In this document: positions 39,642-46,659 of the stretch, piece after piece
Layout: every line of letters begins with the position of its first letter
Position numbering within the stretch: the first letter of the stretch is position 1
Assembly: GCF_000430805.1 (NCBI RefSeq)
Contig: NZ_AUMS01000019.1
Coordinates: 1-46,659 of the forward strand
From: Chitinilyticum aquatile DSM 21506
GTDB lineage: Bacteria; Pseudomonadota; Gammaproteobacteria; Burkholderiales; Chitinibacteraceae
Direction of reading: 5' to 3'
DNA length: 46,659 nucleotides
The notes under the pieces: generated by a model
Told to the model about the DNA's origin: nothing
The model's database searches: none
What the model saw: the letters and a program-made list of their open reading frames with translations, nothing else
Position numbers and translations under genes: made by a program

Positions 39642-40696
39642 GGTTTTGTTGCACAAATCGGCACGCTTCCTGCTTGAACTAGCCCCTTTGCCGTTGCGCC
39701 GCCGTCCCGCATGAGTAAGCCAGCCTCGCCCAAGTACCGCACAACCAACTGGAATACCTACAATCAAGCCTTATGCCAGCGAGATTCGCTGATGATTTGG
39801 CTGGATAAAAACATGGAATGGTTTGCCGCTCCGACCGGCAAACGGGGTCGTGCGGAGCGGTTCACTGATGCCGCCGTCCAGTTCTGCCTGATGATCAAAA
39901 CCTCTTCAATCTGGCTCTGCGGAAGACGACCGGAATGGTTGGCAGCCTACTCAAGCTGGCAGGCCTGAACTGGCCTGTGCCCGACTACAGCACCTTGTCG
40001 CGTCGACAGAAAACCCTGCAGGTCAAGATTCCTTATCGCAGTAAGACATCTGGCCTGCATCTGTTGGTCGATAGCACCGGCATCAAGATGCTGGGTGAAG
40101 GCGAGTGGAAAACCAAGAAACATGGTACCGAATATCGCCGGCAGTGGCGCAAGGTCCATCTCGGTATTGATGCAGAAACACTGGAAATTCGTGCCATCGA
40201 AGTCACCTCAAACAGTGTGGGTGATGCGCCGATGCTGCCGGAACTGCTGGCCCAGATTCCAGCGGATCAGCCGCTGGCGTTTGTGAGCGGTGATGGTGCT
40301 TATGACACCAAGGGCTGCTACTCCGCGATTGTTGCCCGCAATGCCGAGGCAATCATCCCTGTACGGAAAAATGGCAAGCCTTGGCAAGAAAACACCGCCG
40401 GTGCACAGGCCCGAAATGAAGTCTTGCGAGCGACGAATCGGTTGGGTCAGACGATCTGGAAAAAGTGGAGCGGCTACCACCGACGTAGTTTGGTGGAAAC
40501 CAAAATGCGCTGCCTGAAACTGCTTGGAGAGCGGGTGATGTCGCGAGACTTTGACCGTCAGTTCGCTGAACTGCAAATTCGTGCGGCACTGTTAAACCGC
40601 TTCACCCAACTTGGCATACCAGAAACGGTACTCGTGGGGTAGGTGCGTCTGGGGTTTGGGGTTACTCAACCTCCAACGGATTTATGCAACAAAGCC
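39642..40696 (+). mobile_element. IS5-family element, IS903 subgroup
   Basis: The 1,055-bp element is bounded by GGTTTTGTTGCACAAATC at the left and GATTTATGCAACAAAGCC at the right; these are 18-bp inverted repeats with two mismatches. The length matches IS903 (about 1,057 bp). The 9 bp on the left (CATGAAAGT) and right (GGAAATTTC) are not duplicates, so one flank has been rearranged since insertion. The right end lies within an integrase gene. Confidence 0.88.
39711..40642 (+). pseudogene. IS903-type transposase, frameshifted
   Basis: The frame starts at the ATG 39711 (SKPASPKYRTTNW...YNQALCQRDSLMIWLDK) and reaches FCLMIK, where a one-base deletion in an A run near 39,897-39,900 shifts it. 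The remainder (LFNLALRKTTGMVGSLLKLAGLNW) carries the DDE catalytic residues: LLVDSTGIK (D), GDGAYDTK (D) and the E in SLVETKMRC. Restoring one A would give an intact protein of about 310 aa. It is therefore a recent loss or a sequencing error. Confidence 0.88.
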
Positions 40697-41269
40697 GGAA
40701 ATTTCCCGAAAATCCGCCTGCTTGCCGGCGAAGTGGCAAGAGACCGCTGGCTAACCCGTGAGGAAGCCCGCCAGTTGATTGCACAGTGTCCGCCGCATCT
40801 GGCCGCTGTGGTGCGTTTTGCTCTGGCAACAGGGTGTCGCGCCAAGGAAATTACCGGACTGGAATGGGAGCGCGTCGATCTGGACAGGCAAACCGCTTGG
40901 CTGGATCAGACCAAAAACGGCACGCCGCGAGGCGTTCCGCTCAATCGCGATGCAGTAGCAGTGCTGAAGGAGCAGATCGGCAAACATGACCGGTTCTGCT
41001 TTACCTTCAAAGGTGAACCGATCCGCTGGCAGCTGAGCAATACGGCTTGGCTGAAAGCACTGGAACGGGCGGGGATTACAGATTTCCGCTTTCACGATTT
41101 GCGGCACACATGGGCCTCTTGGCATCGTCAGTCAGGGACATCCTGCGACGAGCTGAAAGACCTTGGGGGCTGGAAATCACGTTCCATGGTGGATCGCTAT
41201 GCCAAGTTTGCAACGGAGCATTTGTCCGCTGCAGCGGCACGGATCGAAAGCAGTGGCGCAAAAGCGTAG
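40697..41269 (+). pseudogene. Tyrosine-recombinase integrase, N-terminus removed by IS
   Basis: The catalytic domain is preserved: the first Arg in [14 protein letters not shown], the box [12 protein letters not shown] and the nucleophile Tyr in [14 protein letters not shown]. The SAM-like N-terminal domain lies beyond the IS903 junction and is gone. Such integrases insert islands into tRNA genes; this one ends 75 bp from the 3' end of tRNA-Thr(CGT), the usual arrangement. Without its arm-binding and core-binding domains it should be inactive. Confidence 0.88.
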
Positions 41270-41343
41270 TAAATCACACTACGTTTTCGCTACGGTGCCA
41301 AAAGAAAAAGGGTCCAGGGAGAACGCTAACCCCTTGATTCTTA

Positions 41344-41419
<76 letters not shown>

Positions 41420-41718
41420 ACGAAAACGAAAATATAACGCCAGACGTCACGTTTGTCACCGCCCTCGCGCGGGGCGGCATGGCTGTAATCATGCCTCTTG
41501 CGGCGACGCACTTTGGGCAGCTGCTGCGTGAATTCCTTGCGGCAAGTTTGCTGCGGCGCACTATGCTGAACAAGCCTTCGCGGCAGCAAGGTGTTGTTCC
41601 GGTGTCGCAAGCAAGCTGGTCAAACCGGCACTAAAATGCTAAAACCATGCGCGCTAAGGCATAGTAGTAAAATATGAGCGGTCTGCGAGCCGCCTACGCT
41701 CTCCTGGATATCCGGAAA
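41420..41718. other. Spacer upstream of tRNA-Thr
   Basis: No gene is supported in these 299 bp. It should contain the tRNA promoter near 41,430-41,480 (minus strand) and the promoter of the small membrane protein (plus strand). Confidence 0.4.
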
Positions 41719-41913
41719 ATGAAAGATCTGATCGAGTGGTTTCTGTCCTATGGCTGGCTGATCTGCCTGGGCGCCCTGTTTGTGGCAAATTCGTTTGCCG
41801 ACACCTTTTTCAAGAATCCGAAAACTGCCAGCCGCGTGCTGATTGCCATAAGTGGTGCCTATGTGCTGCTGATGATTTTTTCGCTGCTGTACGGGCTGGA
41901 CATTGTGTCCTGA
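41719..41913 (+). CDS. Small two-helix membrane protein
   Basis: The 64-aa protein MKDLIEWFLSYGW... has two hydrophobic helices (LICLGALFVANSFAD; VLIAISGAYVLLMIFSLLYGL) and a short basic loop (FFKNPKTASR). Function is unknown. The ATG at 41719 is favoured because the hydrophobic pattern begins there; an upstream start at 41674 is possible. A good terminator follows 32 bp downstream. Confidence 0.65.
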   Translation: MKDLIEWFLSYGWLICLGALFVANSFADTFFKNPKTASRVLIAISGAYVLLMIFSLLYGLDIVS

Positions 41914-41940
41914 GTTTCTACTCGCATTTGCAGCCAATAA

Positions 41941-41970
41941 AAATCCGGGCCCTTGCCCGGTTTTTTATTG
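41941..41970 (+). terminator. Rho-independent terminator
   Basis: CCGGGC at 41945-41950 pairs with GCCCGG at 41955-41960, followed by six Ts. It serves the small membrane protein gene. Confidence 0.88.
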
Positions 41971-42016
41971 TGGGCGGTCTCAAGGTCCAAGTGCAACACC
42001 CTGATAAGGTGTCGCC

Positions 42017-42187
42017 ATGGCTTCTCTCTACCACCATCTCAGCCCTGAAGAGGGGGCTTGCATCATGCAGATGTTCGCTCAAGGTCATAGCCTGAGGCAG
42101 ATTGCCCGCGTGACCCATCGCGCGCCCAGTTCACTTAGTCGTGAATTGCGTCGTAATACGGCTACCTGTCCAGTCCCGCTCGATTGA
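42017..42187 (+). pseudogene. IS30-family transposase N-terminal fragment
   Basis: The first 50 or so residues, SLYHHLSPEEGACIMQMFAQGHSLRQIA and SSLSRELRRN, are the helix-turn-helix of an IS30 transposase. After about residue 47 the sequence changes to the end of an IS481 element and stops at 42,187. The catalytic domain is missing. Confidence 0.85.
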
Positions 42188-42565
42188 TTACACGCTTTTT
42201 GAATAACTCAGGCCTTTGTTGCTGCCACTGCTTCATCGCTTGAAGGGGGGGGGCTGTAGCGCCCGCTGCGGCAAATGCTGGTTATAGAGCCAGACATAAC
42301 GCGTCAGCGTCTGCGCCAGATCCTCTGCCGAGTCGAAGCGGTGCGTGGCCAGCACCTCGCTGATCCGGCCATTGAAGCGCTCCACCATCCCATTAGTTTG
42401 CGGATGGCGTGGTTTCGTCAGGCGATGTTCGATGCCCAGTGCGGCACACAGCCGGTCGAACTCATGTTCGCCACTGGCCTGCTTTTGCTTGTTGAACAGC
42501 CGATCCGTGAACTCGCTGCCGTTGTCGCTTAGTACCGTACGAATCCGAAACGGCGCAGCCTTGTT
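42162..42565 (-). pseudogene. IS481-family transposase C-terminal fragment
   Basis: On the minus strand the DDE core is recognisable: PFRIRTVLSDNGSEFTD (second Asp) and PRHPQTNGMVERFNGRI (catalytic Glu). The frame then shifts at a run of nine C (42,245-42,253 on the plus strand as G) into PLQAMKQWQQQRPELFKKRV, ending at 42,162. The N-terminal half is absent because the IS21 element begins at 42,566. The matching N-terminal half is not found on the far side of the IS21 element. Confidence 0.85.
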
Positions 42566-42620
42566 TGTCAATCAGCATCCAATATTTTCCACCGTTCGGC
42601 ATCCAAGAGTTTCCACTTGA

Positions 42621-43368
42621 TCAGCCAGTTTTCGCCTGATTTCTCCGCTGTTTGAACCGGAACGAGTCGTTACCCGTTTCCAGAATTTCGCAGTGATGCG
42701 TCAGTCGATCCAGCAAGGCCGTCGTCATCTTGGCGTCGCCGAACACGGTGACCCACTCGCCAAAGGACAGGTTGGTCGTGAAATCAGGGGCTGGTTTTCT
42801 CATACAGCTGACTAATCAGATGAAACAGCAGCGCGCCACCTGAGGCTGGAAACGGCAAGTAGCCCAGTTCATCGAGAATCACTGCGTCCATTTGCACCAG
42901 TTGCTTGGCCAAATTGCCTGCATTGCCCAACTGTTTTTCCTTTTCCAGCTGGTTGACCAGATCAACTGCGTTGAAGAAGCGAATCCGCTTGTTCCGGTGA
43001 ATCGCGGCAATGCCCAGTGCCGTGGCCAGATGGGTTTTGCCGGTGCCGGTTCCCCCCACCAGAATCAGGTTGTGTGCGGTTTCCATAAAGCTGCTGCTGA
43101 CCAGTTGCTCAATCTGGCTTTGCGGTAGCGGGGTTTCTGCCCAGTCAAAGGCCGCCAGATCACGATGAATCGGGAATTTCGCTGCTTTGAGCTGGTAACG
43201 CAGGCTGCGGGTTTGCCGGTCTTGCTGTTCGGTTTCGATCAGTCGCGCCAGCCAGGCTTCCGGTGCCGGAGGCTGTCGCGGCTTCTCAGCGTGCAACTCA
43301 CTCCAGGCCGCCGCCATCCCATACAACTGCAGCGATTTGAGCTGGGCGATACGGTCAATGCAGGACAT
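42621..43368 (-). pseudogene. istB: IstB helper ATPase, frameshifted
   Basis: IstB is the AAA+ helper of IS21 transposition. The frame begins at the ATG 43368 after GGAGGTG (SCIDRIAQLKSLQLYGMAAAW). It carries Walker A GGTGTGKTH and Walker B AVILDELGYLPF. Near 42,785 an extra C in CCCC shifts the frame; the end ([35 protein letters not shown]) continues in another frame to 42,621. The ATP-binding half is intact. Confidence 0.88.
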
Positions 43369-44854
43369 GAGCACCTCCACGCAGCACGTCATACCGCGCA
43401 CAATCGGCCAGCGGTTCACTGCGTAGCCGCAATTGCTGGGGCAAGCTGATGACGGCAGGCTGCGGTGGCGCCAGCAAACGGCGCAGTTCATTCATGACGA
43501 TGGCGCCGGTCACGACACCCGCTTCCAGACTGAGTTCGCACGCCACTTGCAGTGGCTCCAGGCCCGCTTCCCGCGCCAGCTGCAGCAACTCGTCAAAGGC
43601 ACGGTCGCCTTTGGGCTGCGCGAGCAAGCGGTCTCTGACCTGGCGAATCGGGATGGGTAAATCCCATTCGATAAACGGCACACCATGGCGCAACGCCCCC
43701 GGCTTCTTCGCCAGTACTGGCAGATAGTGCCAGGGATCGCACACCAGTTGATTCCGGCCAAACTGCCGGGGATGTTCGGCGATGGTTTGCATGTCGTGCA
43801 CAATGCGCAGCCGATCTGATGCCAGACGCACGGAAACCGCTTTGCCCGCGAATTCGGCCGGCACACTGTAGCGGTTGTAATCGACGCGTACCAGGCAGGT
43901 ACTGGATACCCGCAACATCTCTTCGAGGTAGCCATCAAAGGGCGCAGCAATGGCGCGCAGTGTGCTTCGCTCTTCTGCAAAGACCTCGGCAATCGGCCGA
44001 TCCTCCGCAGGATGCTGCCGACTGGCCAGTTCCCGGCAACGCAGTGCCAGCCAGTCGTTGAGCTCGGCCAGACTGGTAAAGCGCGGCTTGGGCGTGAACA
44101 ACCATTCCCGGATGTTGCCGACCTGATTCCCCACTTGCCCCTTCTCCCAGCCTGACGCTGGCGTGCACGCCACCGGCTCGAACAGATAATGGTTGGCCAG
44201 TGCCATAAAGCGGGGATTGAACTGGCGTTCCTTGCCGGTCAGGATGGTTTGCACAACGGCCTTGAGATTGTCGTAGACCATCCGTTACGGTACGCCGCCG
44301 AAGAAGGCAAACGCCCGGTTATGTGCATCAAACAACATCTCCTGGGTTTCGCGCGGATAGGCGACCACGAACATCTGTCGGCTATACACCAGGCGGAAGT
44401 GTGCCACCTTGACCTTCTGCGAGATGCCGTCGATGTCGACCTGCTCCTGGCTCCAGTCAAACTGGCAAACTTCGCCGGGTGCAAAACACAGCGGAACAAA
44501 GGCCTGCGTCACAGATGGGCGAGTGTTGCCAGCCTTCCAGCGTTTAACAAAGCGACGTACGCAGTCATAACTGCCCAGATACCCCTCGACCTGCAAACCC
44601 GCGAACAACCGTTGCGCCGTTCGGCGCTGTGATTTGGGCACGGTCTGCTCGGCAGTCAGCCAAGTGCTGAGCACCTGCTGGAACGACTCAGTAAGCTTGG
44701 GAGCAGGCTGATGTTGCCGCTGATAGGCGGGTGATGAGGTGGTGCGCAGATGTTTGCGGACCGTAGGACGGGAAAGCTTCAGGCTACGGGCAATGGAAGT
44801 AATGCTCTCGCCACTGACGAGATGGCGACGCCGGATTTCGGCGATGAGGTCCAT
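43355..44854 (-). pseudogene. istA: IstA transposase with in-frame stop
   Basis: The N-terminal part from the ATG 44854 has HTH (ITSIARSLKLSRPTVRKHLR) and the first catalytic Asp region (PGEVCQFDWSQEQVDI). A TAA at 44,282-44,284 interrupts the frame between FFGGVP and RMVYDNLKAVV, where an arginine codon is usual. Reading then continues in the same frame to 43,355 with the C-terminal domain. The 14-bp overlap with istB is normal for IS21. Only a short N-terminal product would be made. Confidence 0.88.
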
Positions 44855-44968
44855 GGATAACACCCCAGGTTTCTCCGGCAAAAAGCCGGATGGTTGCACA
44901 ACCCGGGGTGGAAACTATTGGATGCCGATTACCCCGGAAACTTGGAAAGTTTTGCATGCCGATTTACA

Positions 44969-45106
44969 AAAGAGACCCTTTACCGTGCCCTAGATACACC
45001 TTTTGATGCGAGCTCATTCCTCTATGAGCAATCCGAAGTATTGTTCGATCCGCATGTGTTAGCGACTGATTGTTGTGGTTCAATGATTTCGGACACCAAC
45101 TAAGGT
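44969..45106. other. Unassigned segment between IS21 and IS3
   Basis: These 138 bp show no similarity that I recognise. They contain ATTTCGGACA at 45,086-45,095, which is inverted relative to TGTCCGAAAT at 46,284-46,293 inside the neighbouring IS3 end. It may therefore include a relic of another IS3 terminus. Confidence 0.4.
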
Positions 45107-45137
45107 GGTAACCTCACCACCAGCAACAAGGTGTCTT

Positions 45138-45449
45138 ATGAGCAGAATGCGTCGTACCTTTACCCCTGAATTCAAAGCTGAAGCTGCCGCTCTGGTCGTG
45201 CAGCAGAACTACTCTATCGCCCAGGCCTGCAAGGCCGTCAATGTCGGCGAAACCATCATGCGCCGCTGGGTCGAGCAGCTGCGGCAGGAACAAAATGGGG
45301 TCACACCCCAGGCCAAGGCACTGACGCCCGAGCAGCGGCGCATTCAGGAGCTGGAAGCGCGCATTGACCGACTGGAACGGGAGAAAGCCATTCTAAAAAA
45401 GGCTACCGCTCTCTTGATGGCCGACGAGATCAATCGTACGCGCTGGTAG
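45138..45449 (+). CDS. IS3-family OrfA
   Basis: A 103-aa DNA-binding subunit: RRTFTPEFKAEAAALVVQQ, HTH (SIAQACKAVNVGETIMRRWV), and a leucine zipper (RIQELEARIDRLEREKAILKKATALL). The ATG at 45138 follows AAGGTG. The slippery heptamer A6G at 45,395-45,401 lies at the usual position near the end and would let ribosomes shift -1 into orfB, making the OrfAB transposase. Confidence 0.92.
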   Translation: MSRMRRTFTPEFKAEAAALVVQQNYSIAQACKAVNVGETIMRRWVEQLRQEQNGVTPQAKALTPEQRRIQELEARIDRLEREKAILKKATALLMADEINRTRW

Positions 45450-46300
45450 ACCAGTTAAGAGAGCATGAACCCGTAGAGCTGGTCTGCAGTACCTTTGGCA
45501 TTTGCCGCTCCGCTTATTACCACTACCGCCAGCGTCGCACCGTGATTGATGGCGAACGGATCGCGTTGCGCGCCAAAGTTCGTGAACTCTTCACGCTGAG
45601 CCGCCAGTCTGCGGGCAGCCGCAGCCTGGTCTGGATGCTGGCAGCCGAAGGCTATCAGGCAGGCCGTTACAAAGTGCGGCAGCTGATGCGTGAAGCCGGA
45701 CTGGCCAGCAAACAACCGGGGCAACATCGTTATCGTGTCCCGAAGTCCGAGCGGCCCGACATTCCCAACCTGCTGGATCGTCAATTCCAGCCGGAGCACA
45801 TGAATCAAGTCTGGTGTGGTGACATCACCTACATCTGGACTGGGGCTCGCTGGGCCTATCTGGCCGTGGTGCTGGATTTGTATGCGCGCTGCGTGGTGGG
45901 CTGGGCCATGTCGGAGCGGCCGGATGCCGACTTGGTCTGCAAGGCGCTGGATCAGGCATGGCAACAGCGCGGCAAGCCCAAGGGCGTGCTGTTTCACAGT
46001 GACCAGGGCTGCCAGTATGGTAGTCGCGTGTTCCGGCAACGCCTGTGGCGTTATCAGATCACGCAGAGCATGAGCCGGCGCGGCTGTTGCTGGGATAACG
46101 CCCCGATGGAACGGCTGTTCCGCAGCCTGAAAACGGAATGGATACCCAAGCTGGGCTACGGTTCATTCGAGGAAGCCAATCGGGATGTGGGAATGTACTT
46201 GATGGCGTATTACAACTGGCAGCGCCCGCATTCAACTAACAGCGGCACACCACCGGCGATCAAGGAAAAGCAACTCAATTTACTGTCCGAAATTTGTTGA
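45402..46300 (+). CDS. IS3-family OrfB (catalytic domain)
   Basis: Read in the -1 frame after the A6G slip site, about 299 residues up to the TGA at 46,298. The HTH_21-like segment (ELFTLSRQSAGSRSLVWML) and the integrase core are present with the DDE residues: WCGDITYIW, FHSDQGCQYG and WDNAPMERLFRSLK. The downstream tail YNWQRPHSTNSGTPP is typical. No lesion is seen, so OrfAB should be active. An independent start for OrfB is not obvious. Confidence 0.92.
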
Positions 46301-46341
46301 CCACTGAGGTTACCCGCACTTTCCGGCTACCAAGGTAGCGG

Positions 46342-46659
<318 letters not shown>

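Larger units (their letters stand above)
42566..44968 (-). mobile_element. IS21-family element, inactive
   Basis: The 2.4-kb element contains istA and istB in order on the minus strand. Both ends carry IS21-like multiple terminal repeats: TGGAAACT-TTGGATGCCGA appears at each end, together with a second copy closer to the tip (TGTCAATCAGCATCC at 42,566; GCATGCCGATTTACA ending at 44,968). Both genes are broken, so the copy cannot transpose by itself. Confidence 0.85.
45107..46314 (+). mobile_element. IS3-family element, apparently complete
   Basis: GGTAACCTCA at 45,107-45,116 and TGAGGTTACC at 46,305-46,314 are inverted and bracket orfA and orfB, giving 1,208 bp, a usual IS3 length. Both genes are open and a frameshift signal is present. 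This is the only element in the window that looks functional. The exact tips may extend a few bases outward. Confidence 0.8.

Noticed and set aside
39522-39767. Minus-strand 81-codon frame at the left end of IS903
   Set aside because: It crosses the IS boundary and shows no known domain or start signal.

Overview
The window looks like a chromosomal contig of a betaproteobacterium, most likely in the Neisseriales/Chromobacteriaceae neighbourhood. This is inferred from a tmRNA whose tag reads ANDETYALAA, aceK, an intact creB/creC/creD regulon, a secreted chitin-binding protein and a moderately high G+C core. Nothing here names a genus. No database search was run; family names come from motif recognition.

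Layout. (1) 1-11.3 kb is an accessory region beside the 3' end of ssrA. It holds the edge of an IS3 copy, a 5'-truncated phage-type DNA methyltransferase, a class II Fic protein, a block of small phage/ICE genes (DUF3489, an unnamed small protein, DUF6900, an HTH terminase-small-like protein) and a full-length GpA-type terminase large subunit. The phage block stops at a sharp junction near 5,832-5,838, where a truncated phage gene meets, tail to tail, a truncated YegI-type protein kinase. Beyond it lie a predicted PD-(D/E)xK protein with a glycine-zipper tail and, divergently, a Nudix protein and a cold-shock/DUF3825 protein. A dead IS1595 remnant and ssrA follow. (2) 11.7-39.4 kb is core chromosome: a LysR/MBL pair, an outer-membrane barrel, an acyltransferase, a periplasmic binding protein, a GNAT enzyme, a chitin-binding protein, an LprI/RsiV-like protein, a GIY-YIG protein, aceK, an outer-membrane protein, creD, a polyamine-type binding protein, creC, creB and four co-oriented envelope genes, a frameshifted arsC, a cardiolipin-synthase-like PLD, rarD and an AstE/aspartoacylase-like enzyme. 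(3) 39.4-46.7 kb is a mobile-element graveyard: an IS903-type IS5 element that has cut off an integrase next to tRNA-Thr(CGT), then remnants of IS30 and IS481, a doubly broken IS21, an intact IS3 and the edge of a second IS3 copy. The second IS3 copy belongs to the same element type as the one at position 1.

How things fit together. The cre genes form a split regulon: creB and creC are separated by an AT-rich foreign-looking ORF, and creD lies about 1.6 kb beyond creC behind an oppositely oriented gene. creD still has a near-perfect CreB box upstream. The ssrA and tRNA-Thr loci are both typical integration targets and both carry mobile-element debris at the tRNA-like 3' end.

Most interesting signals. 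(a) Six related intergenic palindromes, each starting 2 to about 30 nt after a stop codon, with stems that vary in a compensatory way. (b) A 266-bp MITE-like element with perfect 24-bp terminal inverted repeats and two large internal palindromes. (c) The kinase/nuclease/Nudix/cold-shock-DUF3825 cassette, a plausible uncharacterised conflict system. Several single-base frameshifts fall in homopolymers, so some broken genes may be sequencing artefacts.
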